The position numbers and the translations under genes were made by a program. This document shows positions 39,901-51,603 of a DNA stretch of 64,000 nucleotides, piece by piece. Below the pieces are notes generated by a model, which was not told the DNA's origin, searched no databases, and saw only the letters and a program-made list of their open reading frames with translations. Every line of letters starts with the position of its first letter. Position 1 is the stretch's first letter. Source of the stretch: Axinella damicornis (Eukaryota > Porifera > Demospongiae > Axinellida > Axinellidae); assembly GCA_963931865.1 (NCBI GenBank), contig OZ007510.1, positions 6,797,399 to 6,861,398 on the forward strand, read 5' to 3'.

Positions 39901-42900
39901 TTCAAGCCCATTTTTCTTGCACAGAAAGTAAGCTAGTGAAATCAAACTTACTCGACACAAAGCAGGGAGGGTAGTCAACATGCAGACTAAACATCATCAT
40001 AGTAGCTCACACTGTAGCCGTTGTATGCGGGTTAAATCAATTCCAGCAAACTATTTGTCCAGTGTGAAGACTGCCAGCAACTCGATTCTACTGTTTGGAG
40101 ACACGCCATCGGAAGCACTAGGGCGTGACGGAAGTGTTTTATGGCTATACTGAACTGTCCTCGAAAGAATGACCCTTGAGTGCGAATAACCACCATCTTG
40201 ATTCCCGTCTTTGGAATACAGCACCGCCGGAACGGTCATCAGTATTTACAAAAAACGCTTAGTCCGGCCCTTTCTACACTGTTAGTGCCTATTACATACG
40301 GTCTTCCAAGTCCAGGTCGGATAACACGGTTTTATTTTGGTGACAAAAAAAAAAATCAATAGTACTTAGTTTAGTATGCGGTGCATCCATGTGTAGGTTG
40401 TGGCCTACTACTTGTATGTACGTCAAATTTGCTGTTCAGCAGAAGGACATGCATGGTAGAGTAGCAGAGGCAGCTTCAACAAGTTGCGTTACCTGAATGG
40501 GTGTGGTTACCCTAATGGGTCAGAAAGCTCTCAGGTCAGCAGGTCAGAAAGCTCTCAATGGTGTGGCACAACTTCTAAGTTGTTATAAATGTAAAAGAGC
40601 CGTGACTTGCTACGACAGTAGAGAAGACAGTAAACCACTACATGACATTGACATGTGTATAGTTGGGCACATGGAAATTTCATAGATATGTTTTCTCCAC
40701 ACCCAGCAGCCAGTGGAATTGATAAAGTTTTTAAGTTTTCTGCTTTACAAAATAGCACAACTACTGTTAGTTACACTCACTTGCATGCCTAAAATAGAGT
40801 GGACCTTCAGTCAATTCAGCCTCACCTACTTGTGTATCAGTAGACACAGTTGACATACTGTAAGTTTACATAGGAACATAGCTCAAGAGGGTGACACAAT
40901 TGTTGAGTGGTAAACAGACCACTCAATTGACATGACCTATACTCACTGAAGTGTCTACTATTTCTCCCTGTGTAGACTACCTGCGTGGTTTTGAGTCCTT
41001 TGCGGAGACAAGTTTTGTCATCACCAGCAGCCACTCTCACAGTTTCGAATGGCAGGGATATGGTCTCAAGCTGCATATCCCAGAAGGGGCAGTACCCGCA
41101 GAACACACAGAATGCAGGATTGACATCAAAGCTGGTTTGTCTGGACAGTTCAGTTTCCCAGAGGATTCACAGCTTGTTAGTTGTGTGTACTGGATATCAT
41201 GCTCTCAGAAGTTCCTCAAGTCTGTCACTCTCGACATTGAACACTGTGCAGCAGTTCACGACTCCTCCCAGTCTTCAAGCCTTCGCTTTGCTGCTGCCAA
41301 GTGCTCTCAGGCAGAACTCCCGTACCAATTCAAAGAGCTCAAGCAAGCAACATTCTCACCACAAAGTTCCTTTGGTAGCGTACGAGTGTCCCAGTTCTCA
41401 TTCTTTGGGATTGTACACAAGATATTCTCTTTCCGTCGGTGCTATTGTGGCAATCTCTACTACATGAACAAAGGACTTAATGATTGGCAGGTGGACTTTG
41501 TGATCATGTGGAACTTGCCAGGATACCGTAAGGTACATGTTTGATGCAGTAGACATATTGGACACATTTCATTTACACTTGAATATGTGATATTGCAGGC
41601 TGTTGAGAGTGAGTATGCTGGCCGTACCTCAGATGATCATCTCAGTATGGCAGTGGAATTTCAGGAGGATACAATCACCCTAGCGGTTCCAGTAGATGGT
41701 GAAATTTTGGAGAATGGGTGGAGAATTACTCCACTGGTTCCTCCAACAGTGAGCTTGCTACAATTATTCAATACATAGATGTAGGAATACATAAACTTGG
41801 GTCAGTATAGGTAATCACATGGGTTTCGAGTGCAATTTGGGAAATAATTGCACGAGCAACAGGCAAAGTAATTGCATGAGCGATAGCGAGTGCAATTTAT
41901 GACTGTTGTGAGTGCAATTATTCCCAAATGGCACGTTGTGAGTGCAATTATTCCCAAATGGCACGAGAATACATGTGATTAAATACTAATCGTATACTTC
42001 CAGGCATGGCATGGTTGAAAGTAAGCGGCTTGAGTGATTAAAGCCACACCCCAGCCACAAAAGCGCTCAAGCGCGAGCGAACTACACGCTACTAGTACCG
42101 CTTATCTTATTTGCTCAAAGTACTACTGACCTGTTGTGTAGTGAAGCTTTAGGACGGAAGCGCGGTGTTGCAACTGACACCCAGGGTCCCAAAACAGCAG
42201 CAGCACAGAGCCTGTGTGCGCATAACAGCTAGCCACGAACAGTACGGCTGCAGCGCTAGTATGGTGCCATGGCACAATGACTAGCGCCACCGTTTCTGTG
42301 ACAACACTTTCGCCACGCTATCGTTCGGTTCTCACAGCGTTTCTTCAGCTCAGGTACAGAAAGCTTAAAACGCGAGCGTTCACACAGTACAGCCATTTTC
42401 AACTGTTGCTAATGAAAACTAATGAAAACGAGGCGTAGCCATGACGCGGACGCTCGTTGCTAGGGCGGAGCTTCACCTGATTGGTTAGCGTGCGCCGCGG
42501 CCGCTTCGTAACCGTGCAATTTCTGACAGCCCTCGGGCTACAATAACCGTGCAATTTGTATAGGTAATCACATGGGTTTCGAGTGCAATTTGGGAAATAA
42601 TTGCACAAGCAACAGGCAAAGTAATTGCACGAGCGATAGCGAGTGCAATTTATGACTGTTGTGAGTGCAATTATTCCCAAATGGCACGAGAATACATGTG
42701 ATTAAATACTAATCATGTTCTTCCAGGCATGGCATGCATGGTCGAAAGCAAGCGGCTTGAGCAATTAAAGCCACGCCCCAGCCACAAAAGCGCTCGAAGC
42801 ACGAGCGAACTACACGCTACTAGTACCGCTTATCTTATTCGCTCAGAGTACTGACCTGTTCTTCAGTTGTGTAGTGAAGCTTTAGGACGGAAGCGCAGTG

Positions 42901-45900
42901 TTGCAACTGACACCCCCAGGGTTCCAAAACAGCAGCACAGAGCCTGTGTGCGCATAACAGCCACGAACAGTACGGCTGCAGCGCTACTAGCGCCACCGTT
43001 TCTGTGACAACACTTTCGCCACTTCACCTGATTGGTTAGCGCGCGCCGCGGCCGCTTCGTAACCGTGCAATTTCTGACAGCCCTCGGGCTACAATAACCG
43101 TGCAATTTGGGAAAAAATTGCACGCTTTTCTATGGGAGTAAATGTATGGCAACTATAATAAGTATGTGAATAATCACATACTTATAGAGTTGCCATACAT
43201 TTACTCCCATAGAAAAGCGTGCAATTTTTTTCCTAATCATGAAATCTATACTGATAGAACCAACCTAAACTTGGGACTCAAATTTATTGCATCCTTTTAC
43301 TTGTAGATCACTAAACGTAGAGTAGACAGCTTCCGACCTGGTCAGCAACTTCCCTCCTGCTGCCTGAGTGTGGAGTGGACTGGAGAGAGCAATCCAATAA
43401 AGCTCATGCACAGAATATCCCTAGTCGGAGCTAAGGAACCATTCAACTTCTTCTATATCAAGCTCATCCCCGAGATTCTACTTACTGGAATGGAAGGTAG
43501 GGAACATGTAGAGAATATCCCCTTACCAGATTATGCATTCACTGGGTGCTTGCTTGCTTCTGGCATTTCCACTTCTTGGTGTCACAGATTCAGATACAAT
43601 TTTAAGGGGTGTACAAATCTATAAATAGATAAACACGGAAATCTTCATTGGCCTAACTATTATACGTATCTGTGCTCCCACTCTGCACTGGCCGGCCTAG
43701 AGGAGTACCTGACCACTCTAGAGCAAAAATTCTGGGACTGGCCAACCACTTAGAGCAGGCCTCCCAGAAAGAACACGACAGAGAGAGCATGATATTGGTT
43801 TGGAGTCCTAATAACCTGCTGGCAGTGTGCTTCATACATGGATGCTCAGGTGGAGAAATCTACCGAGACTCGTTTAGAGCTTGTGGGTAATGCTCCAAAA
43901 GTTGAAGCTACTGCTAGACAACAAAATATTAATGGGACCTCATCTGAACACCAGAATTCACAGCTTGGGACAGTTTCAAATGCCTTGCTACTTGTGATGG
44001 CAGTTCATTAAATGAATGACAGCACTAAAACTGGGTTGTAACTTGTGATCAGTTGTTTTTTCTGTTGTTCCCTTGTTTTGCAGGCCAAGTTGGTGTGAAG
44101 AGAAGACGAAAACAGGAGGAAGATCACCGTAATGGTAGGTGATATGACCTCACTTGGAATTTCAGCCTCAGCGCCATAGCGACTTGAAGTTTGAATTGAA
44201 CCACATTGTACCCATCTGAAATCTGATTTTGTGATTGTGCTTTGTAGGGAAATCCAAGAGAGAGAAGCTATCCATCAATCCTGAGATCCAAACAGGTGGT
44301 GTGGATTAACATAATGAGTACATGTATAGTCAGTGTCTTTCCGCTTACCGTAGCGTACGTATCAAGCGCCCACCACGTATCAAGCTCCCACCCCCCTCTT
44401 CACGCAAAAGTTACTGCACAGGGTCCAAAAGTAGTGTAGTAAGGGCCCAACCATCACAAAAGTTTTGAGCAGCATTTTGTAACCTCTGGGCAAGGTTGTG
44501 CATTCAAAAAGGCCGATTTACAGTCAAGGACTTCGCAACAACGCGCGATCCTTGCGTGAAAAATGGACTTATATTATATTCATAGCTGGTCATTGATATT
44601 CACAGCTTACCACAGCTCTTGTTGTTTATACAGTGCTGAATGGGTGGGCGAATGCTACATGCCTAAGTAGTCTGAGTACGCATCTAGCGCCCACCCCCCT
44701 GTTCAGCAGCGTTCTAACTAATGTCCCCAAACCCTGGGCGCTTAGTACGTACTCTACGGTACCTTCATATAAAAACTACCTAGGAGATTTGTGAATACCT
44801 TTCTAATGTAGTGAAGCAAAGGAGGTTGGACACGGTCATGTGACCTACGAATATATATGGAGGTTTACTATACCAAATTGTGTTCTCGGTAGTCTTTACG
44901 AGTATCTCGACAAACTTGGCTTCATTTGAAAGCTCCAGTAGAGTAGATTCCAAATATGCTGTCATCCCCGTTCAACCCCTGGGTCGCTTAGGCTGTATGG
45001 CCTCTTGAAGAATCGGCCGCGCGGGATGGCGGAGAAGCCACACTCCAACTGGAAGCCTTCCCAACCTGAAGCGTCTTCAATGTACTCCTACCTTTCAAAC
45101 TGCCCAACTGTAGCTTCACTTCTCGTTGGCAATTTACGTTTTCCCTCGGTCCCAGGCCATATTGACTTGGGAACGAGGCTGGTGAGGTTAGGAACGTAAA
45201 ACACGCAATTATTTCCGTTCTGCAATTGCGCAAGCGCAGTGCATAGTCACGTTCGCAGAAAATGTGTCCAACCTCCTCTGGTAGTGAAGCAACCGAGGTT
45301 ATGCAGAGTTGTGCCTAGCACACACTGCCCCAGTGTTCTATGAGCCAGCATGTGTAGTGTAACCACCCAAGACCAGATGTTGATGGTTGCTTCCATGACT
45401 GTGCAATGTTCTCACTTGTTTCTGCTCTTCATTAAAAGACATCCCTGAGGCTGTTTCACCCTCCTCATCAGAAGATGCTGAAACTCCAATGGCAGAAGTT
45501 GACAAGCTTGGTAAGCTGGTAGATTATGGCACAGTTTTTGAATCAGTGTCTGTATTTCGCAGTGACCTACATTCATTCACCGTCGCTCTAACTGTGGCAA
45601 AGCGATGAGGTAATGTCCCTGTAAGAAAAAGGACAACTTCTCTACCAACAGAGTCCAGCCCTAATTATGACAATGGGATATCAAGTGCTCCAGTTCCCAT
45701 GAGGCTTCTCTACAGTTTTAACTTCATGTTGTACCAAGTACACTACTTGGTCAGGTGGTAGAATTAAGAATGCTGATATGGAAACTGCATCATGCAATAT
45801 TTGTCATTCAAGTTCTCCGCACTTTCATTTCCACTGGACCACTGCACTCTCCCATTGTATGACTACTCTCCCATTGTATGACTACTCTCCCATTGTATGA

Positions 45901-46266
45901 CTACTCTCCCATTACACTGAAATATTGCGAATGAGGATGAACCAAGTTATTTTTTCTAACTATGGTACACATTTGTCCACAGACCAGGACAATCACATTG
46001 AGATCACCGGCTATCTGCTGGGATTGGACAAGACTGATATCTACCATCTTGGTCTTGTCCTGGGGCTCAGTGAGTCACGAGTGAGGGGGGTGGAAGATTC
46101 AAAAACTTTCCTCGATGACATGGTTGTGGCATGGCTTCAGAAGGTGGACCAAGTGCAGAAGAGGGGAGCCCCATCATGGCGGAGGCTGGTGGAGGCTCTG
46201 AGAGATAGGACAGTAGGACAAAATGGGATTGCTAGGAAAATTCTACAAGATAAGATTCACAAGTGA
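30991..46266 (+). CDS. Kelch-ZU5-death-domain protein, gene 2 (intact)
   Basis: Thirteen exons, all junctions in phase, 918 residues: 30991-31513, 33754-33911, 34542-34733, 34846-35017 (kelch repeats, residues 1-348); 39343-39639 and 39743-39805 (charged linker and coiled coil, to 468); 40976-41532 (ZU5, about 473-610); 41599-41748 and 43307-43496 (UPA-like, to 767); 44084-44134 and 44248-44295 (basic, VKRRRKQ, possible nuclear signal); 45439-45510; 45983-46266 (death domain, 826-918). It has no proline-rich exon 5: exon 4 ends in phase 1 and joins the exon at 39343 in frame. ZU5-UPA-death is the module of UNC5 and PIDD; adding kelch is unusual. Probably a soluble adaptor (no signal peptide or membrane segment). 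ATG at 30991 is three bases after a predicted acceptor. Confidence 0.88.
31815..32125. repeat. degenerate tandem repeat, units about 75-80 bp
   Basis: Units share GGACATCC(C/A)AGGTTGT, CTGACATGGTCT and GAGCATCACC blocks, about four copies, in gene 2 intron 1. Confidence 0.6.
32205..32684 (-). pseudogene. DIRS-type reverse transcriptase fragment
   Basis: The minus strand reads AKVDLKSGFRMVPMHPANW then FNTCLPFGL, a deletion, then the active-site-like LIDDYFLA, then GPTTPFLGLILDSI. It continues with stops and a frame change to LIGKLSFAARVVPAGR-like sequence. Order and wording fit DIRS (tyrosine-recombinase) retrotransposons. It is a decayed internal fragment in gene 2 intron 1; the rest of this intron (31514-33753) shows no other gene. 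Confidence 0.7.
36093..36658. mobile_element. degenerate TTAA-type MITE
   Basis: Begins TTAA-CCCTTTAA (36089-36100) and ends TTAAAAGGGTT, related in sequence to 15857-16447 but diverged. Gene 2 intron after exon 4. Confidence 0.5.
36697..38930 (+). pseudogene. Ty3/gypsy pol fragment (RT end, RNase H, integrase)
   Basis: In order: the end of the reverse transcriptase (GLVHYYGKFIASLLLPLNEL), RNase H (LAGDASAFGVGAVLSH, PIAYASRTLTPSERNYGK), an integrase zinc-binding segment (H..C..C type around 37804-37925) and integrase core (HIDYAGP, VVSDNGPQFTSSEF, YHPSTNGLAERF). A chromodomain-free tail ends near 38930. Stops and frame changes at several points make it non-functional. No gag or protease is seen. 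It sits in the gene 2 intron where genes 1 and 3 have the proline-rich exon. Confidence 0.85.
36831..36885. repeat. 15-bp tandem repeat within gypsy RT
   Basis: About four units of ACCTGGGTCACATAC expand the codons around the YLGH motif of the reverse transcriptase. Confidence 0.85.
38972..39160 (+). mobile_element. possible gypsy 3' LTR remnant
   Basis: Starts TGTAGCATTTGGAACAATAC after a purine-rich GAGGGTGAGAAGGAGA and contains CTATAAAATGCC about 90 bp in. The right end is not determinable and no 5' partner is visible. Confidence 0.4.
40976..41532 (+). other. ZU5 exon of gene 2
   Basis: Starts [11 protein letters not shown], then [14 protein letters not shown] (the conserved ZU5 'L.IP.GA' strand), [20 protein letters not shown] and VTLDIEHCA. 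These are hallmarks of ZU5 domains in UNC5, ankyrin and ZO-1-like proteins. The homologous exon in gene 1 is 18353-18903 and differs by a few codons, including a deletion of two codons after AVP. Confidence 0.85.
41806..43240. repeat. tandem pair of a large repeat plus nested hairpin
   Basis: Two adjacent copies (about 41806-42555 and 42556-43120) of a unit starting GTATAGGTAATCACATGGG and ending CCGTGCAATTT, rich in GTGCAATT(A/T)TTCCC motifs. The second is shorter by internal deletions. A hairpin insertion (about 43090-43225) has arms reading GTGCAATTT..TTTTCTATGGGAGTAAATGTATGGCAACT. No coding signal. Lies in the gene 2 intron between UPA-like exons. Confidence 0.7.
44348..44759. mobile_element. 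TA-flanked MITE, 412 bp
   Basis: CCGTAGCGTACG.. and ..CGTACTCTACGG ends with TA on both sides. Gene 1 at the homologous site (about 21020-21026) reads GTTTACCTTCATAT without the element. Confidence 0.7.
44817..45280. mobile_element. MITE with CARAGGAGGTTGGACAC ends, 464 bp
   Basis: CAAAGGAGGTTGGACAC and GTGTCCAACCTCCTCTG are inverted partners with one mismatch. GTAGTGAAG occurs at 44808-44816 and 45281-45289. Gene 1 has a single copy of the site (GTAGTGGAGCAACTGAGG) without the insert. It contains a nested GGGAACGAGGCT remnant. Confidence 0.75.
45848..45912. repeat. 19-bp minisatellite
   Basis: Three full units and a partial fourth of CTCTCCCATTGTATGACTA, about 75 bp upstream of the gene 2 death-domain exon and absent from gene 1. 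Confidence 0.9.
45983..46266 (+). other. death-domain exon of gene 2
   Basis: Exact homologue of 21654-21937, same length (284 bp). It codes for [20 protein letters not shown] through [20 protein letters not shown], ending IHK and TGA. Substitutions against gene 1 are few and conservative, so the domain appears constrained. Confidence 0.85.
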
Positions 46267-46382
46267 AACTAGTTGCGTTCATCTGTCAGTTTTGTTGATG
46301 TGAGTAGTGCTCCTGTAATATACATGACTGTTGTAGTTGAGGATACAATAATTATTGGTACGTACTAGATACTAATATCGAA

Positions 46383-46500
46383 GTGGCTATTGGTCCGGCA
46401 GGCAGCTTAAGGTATATTAGGGCCAGGGCCAGTTCTAGATGCGCGCGCGTTTCCGGTACCTATACCTAAAGTATGTACTTACTGCCGGACCAATAGCCAC
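46383..46500. mobile_element. MITE with GTGGCTATTGGTC ends (after gene 2)
   Basis: Counterpart of 22053-22176. Its ends pair perfectly (GTGGCTATTGGTCCGGCAG with CTGCCGGACCAATAGCCAC). Confidence 0.65.
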
Positions 46501-46664
46501 AGCGTACATGTGTACTAATAATAGTAATTGCATGACTGTGTGCTGCCAAATTTCACTAATACATGCACCTTAGGCAGTGATGCACTCATGGCTGTGTGGA
46601 TGGCATTATACACTGCATGCCATGCAAGTTCCATCCATGATTACTCTTATCTTTGCTCCCCAAA

Positions 46665-46670
46665 ATAAAG
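46665..46670 (+). terminator. possible polyadenylation signal, gene 2
   Basis: AATAAA about 400 bp past the stop, conserved after gene 1. Confidence 0.35.
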
Positions 46671-47807
46671 TGACTCTTCCATGGTGAAGCATAATAGAGT
46701 TGTATACCAACAGACTTCAGAGCATTGGAATTGAGTGGAATCGTTCTAAAACCTAGCTCTTGCAATAGGGGACGTGCACGACTAGGGACAGATGCGTTGT
46801 CCTTTGTAGAGAGGATGCATGCCCTATATTATGGCTCTTAATTATCAGAGGTTCAAAATCAACAGGAAAGTGGACCCAGATAGGGACACAATAATCTGGT
46901 CAATAATTGGTCTCTTTTGGAGATATTATACTGTACACTATTGCATGCTGCTGTGTCAATTCGATTCCTGTACAATAATTATTCCCAGGTCACATTCCAA
47001 TACTGGTACATAACTATGTTACATGCATGCCTACTATCATATATTAGTCTAGCGAGCTACAACAAATTTCTCTCACTATGGTATGTGTAGCAGAACCACA
47101 AGGTCTTTGACTGCATGGTACGTAAACCACCAGCCATATATTGCATGCTGCATGACAGTGACCAGAAGACTGCTGCCAATAACTGCCCATTGGTCAGTAC
47201 GTGTAATGCGTGCCATAAAATAAGGTGCTAAGGCCATCTGCTGGGAAGTTGGGAACATGCAGCCCGGCCCTTCATGGCCCATGGACAGTCAAAGCAGATA
47301 TTGTACTTTGGCCACCTTCTGGGGATTTTGAATCAAAATTGCCTGTTCCAGAAGCGGAGGAACTTGTTTTCTAGCTGTGTGACAAATGACAAATATGCAT
47401 TCCTCCAAGTTAGAAAGACTAGTAGGTCATAAAGTACAAGTTGATATCATACTGATGATACAGATTAGGGCATAATTACAATGAGGCAGTCAGACGGACT
47501 CTGAATCTGTTTAGCAATCATCTTGCCTGGAAATGAGAGAGGAGATAACACGGCCATCACTGCAGTAAGATGGTGTCCCCTTCGCATAGTCCCATACCCT
47601 GCATGATAGGTGACCCTCCTGTATGACAGTGTCCCCTTCCCATACCCCAGTATATGATGGTGTCCCCTTGTCATACTGCAGTTTGATGGTGATACCCCAG
47701 TATGGTGGTGACCCCTTCCCACATCCCAAGATGAAGTGTATATCTGGGGGTAGCTCATTCAGTTGTATCTACCATGTCTCCTACATGTACATCCACATCC
47801 ACAGCCC

Positions 47808-47808
<1 letters not shown>

Positions 47809-47843
<35 letters not shown>

Positions 47844-47851
47844 AGCACCAC

Positions 47852-47881
<30 letters not shown>
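47809..47881. repeat. poly-C run followed by (CA)n
   Basis: About 30 C from 47809, then TCCAGCACCAC, then CA repeats to 47881. Confidence 0.95.
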
Positions 47882-47882
<1 letters not shown>

Positions 47883-48039
47883 CAGAGAGTGAACTCTGCC
47901 ATTCGGAGAAACTTCTACAAGGCCTCAAGTCAGCTGATCCATGCCATTCGCAACTGAGCTATCACCACCTGAAAGTTCATTACATAGTCCTACGTCAGTC
48001 CTACATGACAAGGACTTAAGGGATCACATGATAGGAAGG

Positions 48040-48145
48040 GAGAATGGGAGGAGGGAAGAGGGAAGGAAGGGAGAAGGAAGGAAGGGACAAGGAAGGGAGA
48101 AGGAGGGAAGAGGGAGAAGGGGAGGAGGGAGGGAAGGAGTGTGAA
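48040..48145. repeat. polypurine (GGAAGG)n tract
   Basis: About 100 bases almost without pyrimidines on the plus strand; triplex-forming composition. Confidence 0.85.
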
Positions 48146-49083
48146 GTTGGGAGGAATGGAAGACAGGAAGCTATGGTGTTTTGCTGGGTTTCATCTAACA
48201 AGCTGGAGAAGAGGAGTATTAACCCTTTACCAATAACAAGCAGTGTCACCTGAGCTTGAGTGCATACGTACATGCAGGAGCAAAAAGGAGAGCTATATTG
48301 CAGTATGATTGTACCTACAACTTTTGTACACACCGCACTCACTGTAGCTGGCAGGGGATGTTCGGACGTCTGGCATTCACTAAGTGGAGGAGGAACAAAA
48401 TAGGGACTGTTTATAAGAAGGCATTTTGAGCATCTAGAATTCACCCCAACACATAATTAAAGTACATAGCTACAGTGTATCAATATTACAAACTTGTGGC
48501 TCTCTAAATTGTTGTAGTTACGCTAAGTTAGCCTCAATCCCAGTCCCATGCCCAGATGTCATTGCTTGCAGTAGTACGGAAAAGCAGAGAGGCCCTGGTA
48601 CATTTCCTCATGTGAGCATGATGTAATCGACAAATGGCAAAATTTTCAGAACGAAGACGCTGTGACTAACCAAAGTCAGGTATTTGGGGGGGGGGGGGGG
48701 GGGGGGGGGACTAGACTAGTGACGTGTGACCTAATGTTCTTCACCAGAGACACTATCGCATAAGGCTGTCGGTGCACCAGAGAAGCGAGCTATGCCAAAC
48801 TCATGCAAAGACACTGAAGAACGAGAGCTTGCAAGATTGCTAAAGAGACAATTGCTGTACATCAAAATAACGTGAAAACAGGCGACAGCTCACCCAATCT
48901 CTGCACTGGGAGCTGTCCAGTGCTAGACTCACACGCTGACACGATCGGGGAACAGGAGCTGAAGTAAGCGAAGCTGCTCGTAGGCATTATCATGATGGTA
49001 GCATGTGTCTACAGCAACTTGTGTGGCTCACTAGCTGCACCTACCCGGCATTTGAGTGGCTGTGCATTCACGTGTTGGCTCAC

Positions 49084-50727
49084 CTTGAAGTGGCAGAACC
49101 TCAGCTTCCTGGGATTGGCCAGCTCCACCATGGCAACAAGGCTGCTGGCAAACAACCGCTCAATGATACACACCTCCCCTCCATCTGTATAGAGAAGAAG
49201 ATTACGATGTGCATATCAGGTTCTGGACTGTGCAGCCAATCTTGAGATTGTGCAATTCGGGAGCACAATCTCAAAACTGGGCATGTGAACTTTAGGAGTA
49301 CTTCTGTTTTCCCGTTGGCCACCATTGCTTGATCGCTCGCTTTGATTGTTGCTGGCAGTACAGCACTCAGGAAAGGCCCACAAAGATTCTGACCACAGCG
49401 TTGTGATCACCGTTGTGCACCGACATGTTGTGTTTTTTGGCTGGCTTTGACTTGACTAGCGCAACAGAAGGTAATCTGAAAGCTATGGACAGACACAATT
49501 CCCTGTACAAAGTGTTTTCATATACAGAAATTGGACTTGAGTGCAATCGCACTCACTCTGCTCAATCTCTAGATTGCACACTTGTGCTGTTTCATAAGGA
49601 GACTGTGCACTATGTTTGCACAGTCTCCACTTATGCTGGAATCCCTACAAACATGTGAATGGAAGTGACCGTTCCTGGCACTAGCACAGTGTGCACTGAA
49701 CTCAGGTCTTGTCTCACCCTTCTCAAAGCTTGGCTCCATCCGCTCAATGGAGTTCAAAGGGAAGAGTTTGTAGCCACTCTTGGTCCCCACCGACAGAGAC
49801 CTGGAGCCATGGGGCAGACAAACACATGAGGATAGGGCCATCACATGGATCAGTGTACAGTACAGAAACGTGAACACTTAGCAGGCTTACTCTCCTGCGT
49901 ATACTGATCTCCTGCGTATGTGCAGGCAAGAAAGAATTTGGAGGTCGACTCACTTGACTGCGAGGTGGAGTGCTTGGTAGGCAGTATCGTAGCTACAGCA
50001 TAGCAGTTGGTAGGCACAATATAGGTGCTTATTATAGTCTACACCTCCCAGGGAGGTATGGGGGCATGTACTGCAGTCCAGAATATTTGAGGTGCACTAC
50101 GGAGCCTCCTCACTTGAGAGTAGTTGTCTTCCTTTGGAGGCATCAATTCTGGACTCTAATTCTATTTAATGCCAACCCACATTGTCTGATATGGAGCACC
50201 GTACTTGAACTTCCCTACTTATGGGCATGCAGTTCTGCGATAGTCAGAACTTGTTCTATACAACCTGCACAGTGAGTTCAAATCATTTCAGCTGCTCAGT
50301 TTGGAACGATATAGCTAGGGAATGTGAAACATTGCTAAGGCCCTGGGTTGGCTACGCCTAGTACGTGCAACATACATATTGAAGCAGTACTAACAGCTAG
50401 AATCTTGAACCCCTGTAAGCTATTCAATGAACATGTTTGGAGGTTCTACAGCAGCTTTGTACTCATAGGCGCACTAAAGTTCATGTGAGATTCTTCGCTT
50501 ATTCCAATAAACGCTGCTTTGTGATTTCATTGGTCCTCTAATTTCTGGAATGGATTTGGATGGTGTCATAAGACCATCTCCTTTCATGGGAGGGGTCTGG
50601 GCATGAGACTATTCACCTTCCCCCTCCACGTTTTCCCAGCCACCCATCCAACATACGTTGCATCCTGGTTGAAGTTGACAAAGAGGAGCTCTGCAGTGGA
50701 TTCCCCTGCCTCCTGTGATAGGTTCAT
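49084..50727 (-). pseudogene. WIPI 5' stub in the second segmental copy
   Basis: Contains only the first three coding exons: 50657-50727 (ATG at 50727), 49718-49800 and 49084-49184, same lengths and phases as the full gene. The fourth exon and all others are missing because the duplicated segment starts inside the intron that follows (about 48706). The coding sequence that remains is still open. A transcript could only give about 85 residues of the propeller plus read-through, so it is treated as a truncated copy. Confidence 0.8.
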
Positions 50728-51018
50728 CTCTGTAGATCAGAGCCCTGGTTTTTTACAAAAAGTGAATAGCTCGTACCCCATCTGATGTGAGAGTGCCTCC
50801 TACTGCACAGCCTGCTCTTCAGTCAGTTCCGTATTACAAGAACATGATGTCACTCATTGTGTGTGCATGCATGATTGTCACATGATTATAGCATGCAGTA
50901 GATGGACTTACATCACTTTGTCTAAAAATAGGTCGAGGTGTGATAATATAATGCCACGAACGGGTGGGAAAAATCAGTCATCGTGAGCAGCAAACACAGC
51001 TTCGAAGACGGGGACCTC

Positions 51019-51485
51019 TTCCTGTACTTCACCACCATGAAGCCTCGGGAGATGGTGCCGTGCGCCGTTGAGACAGTTTACCCCCTCAACTGACGCTTAC
51101 TTCGCTTCCTTCGATGTAGGTACAACGTCTAGTTGTATCGCCATTGACTCACGCTCTGGGAACCCTGCACCACTTAGCGGCCACGCAACCACCAGGAACC
51201 TGGTGCTCAGTGGCAGGTGTAGGTGCTTCTCGGGGCACCCAAGCGGCCTTGGCTGTCTGGAGCGACTGAAGTGCCCGTTGGCACAGTGCCTCAGAGAGTC
51301 GGGGTCGTTTGGGTACTTAGTTCATGACATGAGTGAGCGTCAGTTGAGGGGGGCAAACCGCGTCAGCTGTGTACGACACCTTTTCCTTACTCTTGAGCCC
51401 ATCTCCCACATTCACAAGGGTCACAAATCATGCATGCACAATTTTGAGCATTACATCATGCATTGCTAGTTTGGCCTGGGGCGGG
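51019..51485 (+). ncRNA. putative structured RNA or structured 5' leader (copy 3)
   Basis: Base-for-base the same as 4659-5125 by eye, including the stem partners and the TTTT run, while the upstream TATA-like box is altered. Same alternatives as for the first copy. Confidence 0.35.
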
Positions 51486-51560
51486 GGTACCGGTAGGGCT
51501 AAGGGGAGAGGGCGGCTGAGCCTTTGGGCTCTTGGTCTGAGCCTCCGAGTTTCTGCAGTG

Positions 51561-51603
51561 ATGAGAGAACACTGCTTGAAAGGTCTCCTGGAGAACAACT
51601 GAG
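51561..51603 (+). promoter_or_regulatory. leader exon end with 13-codon upstream ORF, gene 3
   Basis: Same uORF and donor as in gene 1. The flanking sequence upstream (GCCTTTGGGCTCTTGGTCTGAG) differs slightly. Confidence 0.5.

Larger units (their letters stand above)
46985..48705. other. intergenic spacer between gene 2 and the second segmental copy
   Basis: Unique DNA with no supported gene. It contains a degenerate 25-30-bp minisatellite with GGTGTCCCCTTCCCATACCCCAG units (about 47560-47730), C-run plus (CA)n (47809-47881) and a GGAAGG purine tract (48040-48145). A poly-G run of about 24 (48686-48709) marks the point where similarity to copy 1 begins. Confidence 0.7.

Noticed and set aside
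48016..48444. 142-codon minus-strand frame rich in Ser/Pro/Leu
   Set aside because: Produced by the GGAAGG polypurine tract read on the other strand.
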